A stretch of 5,717 bases of DNA from Desulfobulbus sp. GTDB taxonomy: Bacteria > Desulfobacterota > Desulfobulbia > Desulfobulbales > Desulfobulbaceae. Of the stretch, positions 1-5,716 are shown piece after piece (positions within the stretch are counted from its first letter, which is position 1; the number at the start of each line of letters is the position of its first letter). The stretch is from positions 1-5,717 of the forward strand of contig DRKH01000311.1 of the NCBI GenBank assembly GCA_011051825.1. Reading direction: 5' to 3'. Made by a program: the position numbers and the translations under genes. Under the pieces are notes generated by a model. It had not been told where the DNA came from and did no database searches. It saw only the letters and a program-made list of their open reading frames with translations.

Positions 1-77
1 GGGGTGTCGCAGAAGCTCACCCCTATGGGCGATTGGTGGCTAAAAGATCAACCGATTCTGGGTGGCTAATGTCCTCC
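1..77. mobile_element. Probable terminal repeats of an IS21-family element (partial)
   Basis: The 9-mer GGTGGCTAA occurs at 35-43 and again at 61-69. The repeats are separated by a segment containing CAACCG. Read on the minus strand the pattern is TTAGCCACC, then CGGTTGA, then TTTAGCCACC. From memory this resembles the multiple terminal repeats of IS21-family elements, where GAGCCACC-type repeats are separated by CGGTCGA-type spacers. No transposase (IstA/IstB) is visible, so the body would lie to the left of the window. The outer boundary is uncertain, somewhere near 66-77. It abuts or truncates the repeat copy at 78-144. An inverted repeat GGGGTG/CACCCC is also present at 1-6/18-23. The two 9-mers are seen directly; the family assignment is inference. 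Confidence 0.4.
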
Positions 78-144
78 GGTATTCAGCGATGGTATCCCTT
101 GCATTCGGCTGAGGATTGTGGGTAATCAGATTTTTTTTTGCAGA
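78..144 (-). repeat. Copy 1 of a dispersed repeat with coding ancestry (truncated)
   Basis: This stretch matches 2023-2091 in the same orientation. The first 23 bases (78-100 and 2023-2045) are identical, and about 48 of the first 53 positions agree. The T-run part differs in length by two bases. On the minus strand it reads KKNLITHNPQPNARDTIAEY, against KKNLITYNPQPDIRDTIAEY in the copy at 1898-2092. Weaker similarity continues to about position 57 and ends in a stop inside the IS21-like repeats. The frame begins directly after the TGA of bzaF and is in phase with it. No start codon is visible. It is probably a fragment, cut by the insertion-sequence end on its left. Confidence 0.75.
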
Positions 145-1467
145 TCAGCCTGCAGCAGGGCTTTGTTTATCGCCTCGTATGTCGTCTTTAAATAAGGAAA
201 TCCCCCGTTCCATGGCACAGAAGTCTCCGCACATGGTACAGGTTTTGTTATTTTCAGGTACCCGTCCACCGCGGATTTTCCCGGCCTGATCCGGAAACAT
301 CAGCAACTCCATCTGCGCCTCCCAGTTGGTATCCCGACGGGCAATAGCCACCCGTTTTTCCTGCTCCCGCATGGACGGATCCCGGGCAATATCACCAATT
401 CGCGCGGCCAGCCGGGTTGCCCGAACCCCTTCGCGTACGTCATTGACATCGGGCAGAGCCAGGTGTTCAGCCGGTGTGATGTAACAGATAAGATCGGCCC
501 CGTATCGGGCCGCATTTGCCGCTCCGATGGCAGCGGTAATATGATCATACCCGGCCCCGGAATCCATGGGCAGCGGGCCGAGAACGTAATAGGGCGCATT
601 GCCGCTCATCCGTTTTTCCAGCATGATATTGCCCTCAATTTCATCAAGCGGCACATGGCCCGGCCCCTCCACCATCATCTGACAGCCCATATCCCGGCCA
701 AGTTCGGCCAGTTCGCAGTTGATGATCATTTCCGCCATCTGGGCCCGATCATGTGAATCATGAATGGCCCCGGCCCTGATCCCGTTACCCAGCGACAGCA
801 CGGCGTCATACTTCTTCATAAGTCCGCAGACCCGGTCAAACTGCTCATAGAGGGGATTTTCACAGTTATTGTATTCCATCCATGAAACCATAAAGGTTCC
901 GCCTTTGGAAACCAGTCCGCCATAGCGGTAGCCCTGTTTACGCAGACGTTCAATGGAAAACCGGTTGATACCGCAATGGATTGCCATAAAGGAAATACCA
1001 TCGGCAAGCTGCCGTTCAATGAGCTCAAAGAGATATTCCGGGTCAAGTTTATTGGGATTATGGTATTTCCTGGTGGCCTCGGAAAAGGCCTGGTACAGGG
1101 GCACGTTGCCCACCGGCAGACGAGTGGCTGCAAGGACCTCCTGCCTGATCCGGTCCAGATCACCGCCGGTGGACAGTTCCATCAGGGTATCGGCTTTTTC
1201 AGCTTCAGCCACCCCGGCTTTTTCCTTTTCAAGATCAATATCCCTGATATCGGAGGAGGTGCCGATCGAGGCATTGACCTTGGTTCTCAGGCCTGTTCCT
1301 ATACCGACCACCTTCTGGTCCGGTCTGCCCGGATGAACCGGGATGACAATCTCTCCCTTTGCCACCAGGCCCATGATCGATTGCTCTTCCCTGCCCTCGA
1401 CAAGGGCCACCTGTTTCATCTGTGGGGTAATTACTCCTTCGCGAGCCAGCTCCAACTGTGTCTTCAT
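145..1467 (-). CDS. bzaF: ThiC-like radical SAM 5-hydroxybenzimidazole synthase (BzaF)
   Basis: This is a 440-residue member of the ThiC radical SAM family, of the short class that lacks the N-terminal domain of the ~630-residue E. coli ThiC. Visible conserved blocks (numbered from the ATG) are NASIGTSSD (65-73), ELSTGGD (97-103), IHCGINR (163-169), VEGPGHVPLDEIEGN (266-280), YITPAEHLALPDVNDV (329-344) and a C-terminal [4Fe-4S] motif CTMCGDFC with cysteines at 410, 413 and 417. The spacing is CX2CX3C, against CX2CX4C in E. coli-type ThiC. ThiC makes HMP-P for thiamin from aminoimidazole ribotide; the paralogue BzaF turns the same substrate into 5-hydroxybenzimidazole, the lower ligand of anaerobic cobamides. 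I favour BzaF because the leader is a cobalamin riboswitch and not a TPP riboswitch. The ATG at 1467 is preferred over an in-frame GTG at 1485, since GAGGA (1479-1483) then serves as ribosome binding site. No bzaC-type methyltransferase or cobT is in the window, so unmethylated 5-hydroxybenzimidazole is the expected product. Family membership is near certain; BzaF over ThiC is likely. Confidence 0.85.
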   Translation of the reverse strand: MKTQLELAREGVITPQMKQVALVEGREEQSIMGLVAKGEIVIPVHPGRPDQKVVGIGTGLRTKVNASIGTSSDIRDIDLEKEKAGVAEAEKADTLMELSTGGDLDRIRQEVLAATRLPVGNVPLYQAFSEATRKYHNPNKLDPEYLFELIERQLADGISFMAIHCGINRFSIERLRKQGYRYGGLVSKGGTFMVSWMEYNNCENPLYEQFDRVCGLMKKYDAVLSLGNGIRAGAIHDSHDRAQMAEMIINCELAELGRDMGCQMMVEGPGHVPLDEIEGNIMLEKRMSGNAPYYVLGPLPMDSGAGYDHITAAIGAANAARYGADLICYITPAEHLALPDVNDVREGVRATRLAARIGDIARDPSMREQEKRVAIARRDTNWEAQMELLMFPDQAGKIRGGRVPENNKTCTMCGDFCAMERGISLFKDDIRGDKQSPAAG

Positions 1468-1478
1468 GGTGTTTATTT

Positions 1479-1483
1479 TCCTC
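1479..1483 (-). promoter_or_regulatory. Ribosome binding site that decides the bzaF start
   Basis: The minus strand has GAGGA 11 bases before the ATG at 1467. It overlaps the alternative in-frame GTG codon at 1485-1483, which itself has no purine-rich sequence upstream. This favours the ATG start. The spacing is slightly long. Confidence 0.55.
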
Positions 1484-1509
1484 ACTGCTTCTGTTCCGTC
1501 CCGGCCGGC

Positions 1510-1549
1510 AAAAAAAAAATCCGTGTCACGATCAGATCATGACACGGAT
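1510..1549 (-). terminator. Intrinsic terminator of the cobalamin riboswitch
   Basis: On the minus strand a perfect 10-bp stem, ATCCGTGTCA (1549-1540) with TGACACGGAT (1528-1519), encloses an 11-base loop that can pair a little further. A run of about ten T residues down to 1510 follows. It lies 28 bases after the aptamer's closing helix and about 40 bases before the bzaF ATG. It is therefore the expected expression platform: cobalamin binding would favour this hairpin and stop transcription before bzaF. No clear antiterminator was worked out; TGTCAC at about 1639-1644 on the minus strand could pair with part of the right arm, but that is speculative. Confidence 0.88.
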
Positions 1550-1577
1550 AAAATGGACGGATACCCTGTTGTTTCAT

Positions 1578-1753
1578 ACCTGGCAGGTCTTCTGACTTAC
1601 GGATCTTCTCAATGGCTGCGTCTTCCCATCGCGCAAGGCGTGACAGTGACATTCTGCAACCATAATCCCCGCATACAGCGCCGGCCCTTAAGCGTTACGG
1701 ATTCACACCGTATTCCCTATTCTCTGCAGATCCCAATGATCGCAGCACCAGGT
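1578..1753 (-). promoter_or_regulatory. Cobalamin (B12) riboswitch controlling bzaF
   Basis: The minus strand carries the hallmark blocks of the cobalamin aptamer in the right order. These are a GGGAATACGGTGTGAATCC core (1717-1699), a GGGAAG block (1627-1622) followed by CAGCC, and the B12 box AAGTCAGAAGACCTGCC (1598-1582). A closing P1 helix forms between ACCTGG (1753-1748) and CCAGGT (1583-1578), six perfect pairs. The total of about 176 bases fits the family. An intrinsic terminator follows and then bzaF, so regulation is most likely by transcription attenuation: adenosylcobalamin or a related cobamide turns bzaF off. This location also argues that the downstream ThiC-like enzyme serves cobamide and not thiamin synthesis. 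Confidence 0.95.
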
Positions 1754-1768
1754 TGATTATGTGCCCCC

Positions 1769-1797
1769 TTTATGCCAGAAACCCGAGACAATTGCAA
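1769..1797 (-). promoter_or_regulatory. Candidate sigma70-type promoter for the riboswitch-bzaF transcript
   Basis: The minus strand has TTGCAA (1797-1792) as -35 and CATAAA (1774-1769) as -10, each 4 of 6 to consensus, with exactly 17 bases between them. Transcription would begin about 8-15 bases before the riboswitch P1 helix, which is the expected place. A better -10-like TATACT lies further upstream near 1872-1877 on the same strand but lacks a partner -35. The fit of position is stronger evidence than the hexamers. Confidence 0.45.
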
Positions 1798-1897
1798 TCC
1801 CGTTTCCGTATTTCACCGGTAGTCCCGGCTTGAATTGTAAAAAGATCACCCTTTATTGAAGAATCTGATAGTATATATTTGTATTTGACGATCATAC

Positions 1898-2092
1898 TCA
1901 TTCTTCTTCCTGATTACGTACAAAGCTCAGCTTTTCACAAATCAGGGATAACATCGCTTGTTCATCCGGATTGCAGAACCCAGTAAATTCATCACAAATT
2001 CGCTGGGTTCGTAATACCCTTTGGTATTCAGCGATGGTATCCCTTATATCAGGCTGAGGATTGTAGGTAATCAGATTCTTCTTTATGCAGAA
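1898..2092 (-). pseudogene. Copy 2 of the dispersed repeat: open 64-codon frame without a normal start
   Basis: After a TAG at 2095-2093 the minus strand is open for 64 codons to a TGA at 1900-1898. Pieces of the peptide include KKNLITYNPQPDIRDTIAEY, VLRTQRICDEFTGFCNPDEQ and AMLSLICEKLSFVRNQEEE. No ATG, GTG or TTG occurs near the beginning; an ATA at 2086-2084 stands where an ATG start would give a 62-residue protein. Relatives lie at 78-144 (minus) and 5028-5187 (plus). Against the latter, 2072-1997 matches at about 61 of 76 bases and 1969-1910 at about 46 of 60. In the second block several differences are silent (ATT/ATC, GAA/GAG, CTG/TTG, CGT/CGA), which suggests coding ancestry. I do not recognise the protein family. 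It is predicted soluble and has no signal peptide or membrane segment. The frame ends 100 bases before the bzaF promoter and begins 7 bases from the divergent cyuA start, so it also forms the 5' leader region of cyuA. It may be a decayed gene, or a repeat without function. Confidence 0.55.
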
Positions 2093-2099
2093 CTAAAAA

Positions 2100-3317
2100 A
2101 TGCAAGATATAATTGATACCATACACGGTTCACTTGAACTGACCTCCGGCTGCACGGAACCCGCAGCCATTGCCTACTGTGCAAGCTTTGCCGGTCGTTA
2201 TCTGCAGGAGCCGCCGATCAGCTTTTCCCTGCAGATCGATCAAAGGACCTATAAGAATGCCTTCGGGGCCGGCATTCCCGGGGCCGGAGAGCGCAAGGGA
2301 ACCGAATGGGCCCTGGTGCTCGGTTTTGTCATGGCCTGCCCTGAAAACCGATTGTCCATTTTTTCCAGCCTGGATGCAGACATCCTGGCAAAGGCGGACC
2401 AGCTTCATGCCCAGAAAATACTCACCATTGAACTTGTTGATACGGACAGCCTGCTCATCCACGTCCATGCCCGCGGAAAAGAGCATCAGGTGGAGGCCCG
2501 TATTCAGGGCGGTCATACCCGGGTCGATCTGCTGCGGATTGATGGAAAGGAGCAGCCTGTCGACCAGGATAACGCCGTGGCTTCAACGGAAAAAACAGTG
2601 TTTGAAGATGCCGTCTATGAGCCGCTGAACTGGCCGACACTGGTTGACACCCTCTATAACGATCAGGATCTGCAGCAGACCGTCCGCCAGGCAATTGCCT
2701 ACAATATGGCTGCCGCCCTCCATGGCCGCAAGTATGTTACCGCCGGCGGTGAAGGCATGGAAAGCCTGGTCATGGGTGCCATATTTGCCCGCATGAACGG
2801 CGACCCGGTTCCGGTGATGAGCTGTGCCGGTTCAGGAAACAAAGGTCTTACCTGTATTATCCCCGTGGTTTCCTGGGCCAGGGATCGGGTCATGGGTGAG
2901 GAGCCGGAGATTCGCGGAGTCCTTGTTTCAATTTTGCTGACAACTCTGATCACCTCACGGTTCGGCGAGGTCTCTTCGGTGTGCGGCGCCCAATATGCTG
3001 CCGGGGCAGGCGTCATTGCCGGGCTGCTCTACTTAAAAGAGCGGCTGGATCTGTTTGACGGGGCCTATAATAATTTTGTATCCTCCATAGGCGGCGGGTT
3101 CTGCGATGGCGCCAAAGGCAGCTGCTCCATGCGGGGAAATGCCGCTGTCACCACGGCCATAAACGCCATTGCCCATGCGGAAAACGGTTTTATGGTTTCC
3201 GGACGGGACGGCTTTCTCGGCAACAATTTCAAAGAGACTCTGGACAACCTGTCGAAATACAATCCCATTGTTGCCCGTTTTGAGTTGGAAACAATTAAAA
3301 TCCTTCAAGATAAATAA
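2100..3317 (+). CDS. cyuA: L-cysteine desulfidase, CyuA/YhaM (UPF0597) family
   Basis: The 405-residue product belongs to the UPF0597/CyuA family, related to the alpha part of Fe-S L-serine dehydratases. Family members split L-cysteine into pyruvate, ammonia and sulfide in the cytoplasm. Visible motifs are SGCTEPAAIAY (residues 16-26), GAGIPGAGERKGTEWALVLG (56-75), TAGGEGME (214-221), SCAGSGNKG (241-249), SVCGAQYAAGAG (293-304) and GGGFCDGAKGSC (331-342). Cys18, Cys295 and Cys335 are the likely [4Fe-4S] ligands. Their order, and the 40-residue gap between the last two, agree with the cluster cysteines I recall for the Methanocaldococcus enzyme. The ATG at 2100 is the only sensible start: an in-frame TAA lies at 2094-2096 and the CTEP motif follows closely. 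No clear Shine-Dalgarno precedes it, only an A-rich stretch. The upstream 200 bases are occupied by the repeat copy on the other strand, so its promoter is unclear. The next gene follows after 23 bases on the same strand, suggesting cotranscription. Substrate could also be another thiol or hydroxy amino acid. Confidence 0.9.
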   Translation: MQDIIDTIHGSLELTSGCTEPAAIAYCASFAGRYLQEPPISFSLQIDQRTYKNAFGAGIPGAGERKGTEWALVLGFVMACPENRLSIFSSLDADILAKADQLHAQKILTIELVDTDSLLIHVHARGKEHQVEARIQGGHTRVDLLRIDGKEQPVDQDNAVASTEKTVFEDAVYEPLNWPTLVDTLYNDQDLQQTVRQAIAYNMAAALHGRKYVTAGGEGMESLVMGAIFARMNGDPVPVMSCAGSGNKGLTCIIPVVSWARDRVMGEEPEIRGVLVSILLTTLITSRFGEVSSVCGAQYAAGAGVIAGLLYLKERLDLFDGAYNNFVSSIGGGFCDGAKGSCSMRGNAAVTTAINAIAHAENGFMVSGRDGFLGNNFKETLDNLSKYNPIVARFELETIKILQDK

Positions 3318-3340
3318 ATAAATACATTTCATTGCCGATC

Positions 3341-5017
3341 ATGCGTTTTTTATTTGTAATTCTGCCCGTACTGCTGTCCTCTTTCCTGCTCTCAGCCCTC
3401 CCTGCTCCTGCCGGAGATCGGAATCCGGCTCTGCATGATGCACTGGTTCAGCTTCTGGAGAATCAGCCCACCAGCACTCTTGATATGATTACAACCGGCA
3501 TCGACCCGGCAACCATTGACCGGGCCCTGCTCAGCCTGTACATCAAAAACGACAACCAACCATTGTGGATTTCAGACAACCGTCCGGGCTCTCGGGCACA
3601 GGTGCTGTTGCAAACCCTGGAGGAATCCGCCCTGGACGGGCTGAATCCGGATGATTATCAGGTCGCCGAGCTCCTGACACTCTGGGACCGGGACGATTCC
3701 GCCTCAAGGGCACGACTCGATGTGCTGCTCACCCTGGTTCTGGGCCGCTATGTTGCGGATATGCGAGAGGGTTCAGCCGATCCCTGCCTGCTGGACCCCA
3801 AACTGTTTGCCGCTGCCCGCGACCATGAGGTAGATATCCTGCAGGTCGTCAACGATGCCCTGCAGGCGGACAACCTGGCGCTGTTTCTGGCAAACCAGGC
3901 ACCGTCCCACGCGGCATACAGGGGGTTGCGCAAGGCCCTGGCCGCCTACCGCCATCTGCAGCAGAATGGTGGCTGGAAAACCATCCCTGCCGGCCCGACC
4001 ATAAAACCGGGCATGAGCGATCCCCGCATTCCCCTGGTCGCGGAAAGACTGCTTCGAACAGGGGAACTCACAAGACAAACAAAAAAATCACAACGCTATG
4101 ACCAGGAGTTGACAGCAGCTATCAAAAAATTCCAGAACCACTTTCTCCTGGAACCCGACGGGATCATAGGAAAGAAAACCCTGGCCGCTCTGAACATTCC
4201 CCTTTCCCGGCTTATCCAGCGAATAATTTTAAACATGGAACGCTGGCGCTGGCTGCCGCACCGGCTGAACGGCAAACGGATTTTTGTCAATATTGCCGGT
4301 TTTCAGCTCTTTGGCGCCACCGATGAACAGATTGAAATCACCATGCCGGTTATCGTCGGTAAGGTCTATCACAAGACGCCTGTTTTCACCGGCAGTCTCC
4401 GATATATTGAAATCAATCCCTTCTGGAACATACCGGACTCCATTGCCGTCAATGAGATGGTACCCCATATGCAGAAGGATCCCGACTATCTCAGCAAAAA
4501 AAATATTCGTATATTTAAGGGCTGGCAGGACAATGCACCGGAAATATCCCCGGCCGCCATTGACTGGCAGACCATAGGTAAAGGTATCAAGCGATATCGT
4601 CTCCGCCAGGACCCGGGCCCTGAAAATGCCCTGGGCCGGATTAAATTCATGTTCCCCAACACCAATAATATCTACCTGCACGATACACCTGCCCATGAAC
4701 TCTTCCTGAAAACAAAACGGGATTTCAGCCATGGCTGTATCCGGGTCAGCCGGCCGCTTGACCTTGGCGAGTATCTGCTCAAAGGGAACAAGAAACCACT
4801 CAGGGCGGAACAGCTCAAACAGCTTATCGACAGCAATAAACGTAAAATTATCCTGCTCGACAAACAGTTACCGGTCCACATCCTGTATCGAACGGTCCGC
4901 GCATCCGCGGCAACAGGGGAGGTCTTCTTCTACCCTGATCTCTATAAACGCGACGTTCTGCTGGCCAGGGCCCTGTTTGCCAGAAAACCCCTGTCGCAGT
5001 GTCGTTATGTCCAATAA
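3341..5017 (+). CDS. Periplasmic L,D-transpeptidase, YcbB/LdtD type
   Basis: The 558-residue product starts with a basic residue and a hydrophobic stretch ending in a small-residue region (LLSALPAPAG, about 15-25), a Sec signal peptide. A scaffold region of about 200 residues follows, then a peptidoglycan-binding domain (about 230-290, with KKFQNHFLLEPDGIIGKKTL) and ERWRWLP. The YkuD catalytic domain (about 313-480) contains NPFWNIP (359-365), IYLHDTP (444-450) and SHGCIRVSRP (463-472). Cys466 is the nucleophile, with His464 and Arg468 of the signature. Such enzymes form 3-3 cross-links between diaminopimelate residues of peptidoglycan or attach proteins to it, and resist most beta-lactams except carbapenems. 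The domain order and length match the large E. coli YcbB/LdtD group. The ATG at 3341 is chosen over an upstream in-frame TTG (3332), because it gives a normal signal peptide; neither has a clear Shine-Dalgarno. It follows cyuA by 23 bases, probably in one transcript, although the functions are not obviously linked. Termination is likely at 5218-5257. Confidence 0.93.
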   Translation: MRFLFVILPVLLSSFLLSALPAPAGDRNPALHDALVQLLENQPTSTLDMITTGIDPATIDRALLSLYIKNDNQPLWISDNRPGSRAQVLLQTLEESALDGLNPDDYQVAELLTLWDRDDSASRARLDVLLTLVLGRYVADMREGSADPCLLDPKLFAAARDHEVDILQVVNDALQADNLALFLANQAPSHAAYRGLRKALAAYRHLQQNGGWKTIPAGPTIKPGMSDPRIPLVAERLLRTGELTRQTKKSQRYDQELTAAIKKFQNHFLLEPDGIIGKKTLAALNIPLSRLIQRIILNMERWRWLPHRLNGKRIFVNIAGFQLFGATDEQIEITMPVIVGKVYHKTPVFTGSLRYIEINPFWNIPDSIAVNEMVPHMQKDPDYLSKKNIRIFKGWQDNAPEISPAAIDWQTIGKGIKRYRLRQDPGPENALGRIKFMFPNTNNIYLHDTPAHELFLKTKRDFSHGCIRVSRPLDLGEYLLKGNKKPLRAEQLKQLIDSNKRKIILLDKQLPVHILYRTVRASAATGEVFFYPDLYKRDVLLARALFARKPLSQCRYVQ

Positions 5018-5027
5018 CATATTGTGG

Positions 5028-5187
5028 ATGTGGATAACCTGCAATTCTCAGCCTGATGCAGGGGAGACCATCGCTCAAGGATAAAGAGCAATACGAACCC
5101 AGCGAATTCATGGGGCCTCTCCTGTCCGGCGGAACAAGCGATGGCGGCCCTGATCCGGGAGAGGTTGAGCGTTGTACGAAATCAGAA
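5028..5187 (+). repeat. Copy 3 of the dispersed repeat (frameshifted and with a stop)
   Basis: This lies in the 275-base gap between the transpeptidase and cytochrome genes and is related to the minus-strand copy at 1898-2092. The segment 5033-5108 aligns base for base without gaps to 2072-1997 (about 61/76 identical), including the shared 16-mer ACGAACCCAGCGAATT (5093-5108). After a spacer 10 bases shorter than in copy 2, 5126-5185 aligns to 1969-1910 (about 46/60). From an ATG at 5028 it reads MWITCNSQPDAGETIAQG and then meets a TAA. After the stop the frame continues as RAIRTQRI, and the 10-base difference then shifts the frame to one reading PAEQAMAALIRERLSVVRNQ. It begins about 10 bases after the transpeptidase stop, in the same direction. 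It cannot be an intact gene and looks like a decayed copy. Confidence 0.7.
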
Positions 5188-5217
5188 GAACATCTGTATC
5201 AGCAGCAATCTTCAGCC

Positions 5218-5257
5218 AAAAAAAACCCGAATCAACCAATGTTGATTCGGGTTTTTT
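5218..5257. terminator. Bidirectional intrinsic terminator between convergent genes
   Basis: A perfect 11-bp stem, CCCGAATCAAC (5226-5236) with GTTGATTCGGG (5241-5251), has a 4-base CAAT loop. It is flanked by eight A residues (5218-5225) and six T residues (5252-5257), so it works on both strands. It lies 35 bases past the cytochrome stop on the minus strand and about 200 bases past the transpeptidase stop on the plus strand, and probably ends both transcripts. Confidence 0.93.
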
Positions 5258-5292
5258 GTACTCTTTTTCCAGACCTGGAAAATTTGCGGTCA

Positions 5293-5706
5293 TCAGCCGC
5301 AGGAGTCGGCGTCGTTTGGATCGTAAGTCCAGTCTCCGTTTCGATACAGATAGTCATTGACCATCTGTAACTCGTCTTCGGTCAACACATCCCAGGACCC
5401 GTCCCGGGCACATTTTTTTGTTCGCTTTTTAAAGATGGAATTCCAGGCATCCGAGGTGTAGGATTCCGCATGGAGAAAAGGCGCTCCTTTATCATTGTTT
5501 CGGGTATGACAGCTCTTACAGACTTCCCGGAATTTTTTTCCTCCGGTCCCCCACATTTCACTTTCCCAGTCCAGCTTGCCGTCGGCAATAAATCGACACA
5601 TCTGGGTTCGCTCATCGAAACGCTCACGCGGCCTTGCCTGGGCGGAAGGAACGGCATAACTAAAGCCACACAGGGTTAATACAGCAATGATGACGGAATA
5701 ACGCAT
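5293..5706 (-). CDS. Secreted small monoheme cytochrome c
   Basis: The 137-residue product has an N-terminal signal peptide (MRYSVIIAVLTLCGFSYAVP, cleavage probably after the SAQA at 21-24) and a single heme c attachment motif, CKSCH at 63-67. The mature protein of about 113 residues would sit in the periplasm and transfer electrons. His67 is the proximal heme ligand. A distal methionine is not obvious; Met115 (ELQMVNDYLY) is in the usual C-terminal helix position and Met51 precedes the heme. Three further mature-part cysteines are visible, at 37, 99 and 136, the last in a C-terminal DADSCG tail; two could form a disulfide. The C-terminal region LTEDELQMVNDYLYRNG fits the last helix of class I cytochromes c. 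The start is supported by a GGAGG ribosome binding site. The promoter lies outside the window. No redox partner is encoded here, so its pathway is unknown. Confidence 0.88.
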   Translation of the reverse strand: MRYSVIIAVLTLCGFSYAVPSAQARPRERFDERTQMCRFIADGKLDWESEMWGTGGKKFREVCKSCHTRNNDKGAPFLHAESYTSDAWNSIFKKRTKKCARDGSWDVLTEDELQMVNDYLYRNGDWTYDPNDADSCG

Positions 5707-5711
5707 TACTA

Positions 5712-5716
5712 CCTCC
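5712..5716 (-). promoter_or_regulatory. Shine-Dalgarno site of the cytochrome c gene
   Basis: GGAGG on the minus strand, 5 bases before the ATG at 5706. It is the strongest ribosome binding site in the window and fixes the start. Confidence 0.85.

Noticed and set aside
463..1542. Several long plus-strand open frames opposite bzaF
   Set aside because: They are antisense shadows of a clearly conserved gene and encode nothing recognisable.
1578..1753. TPP riboswitch expected before a thiC-like gene
   Set aside because: The conserved blocks and B12 box identify a cobalamin aptamer; no CTGAGA or ACCTGATCTGG-type TPP motifs are seen.
1885..1913. TTGACG on the plus strand as a -35 for cyuA
   Set aside because: No -10-like hexamer lies 16-18 bases downstream, and it is 200 bases from the gene.
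1976..2028. Two inverted repeats, GAACCCAG/CTGGGTTC (1976-1983/2003-2010) and AATACC/GGTATT (2013-2018/2023-2028), in the leader before cyuA
   Set aside because: No T-run follows, so they are not terminators, and neither stem is kept in the other repeat copies; they may be chance features of copy 2.
5022..5037. TGTGGATAA, a perfect DnaA-box 9-mer (5029-5037), overlapping a 7/9 match just before it
   Set aside because: A single perfect 9-mer can arise by chance, there is no AT-rich unwinding region or dnaA/dnaN nearby, and it falls in the start of repeat copy 3.
5056..5370. Plus-strand open frame of about 100 codons in the gap after the transpeptidase gene
   Set aside because: It reads through the terminator hairpin and into the antisense of the cytochrome gene, has no ribosome binding site, and uses a frame other than the one conserved in the first part of the repeat.
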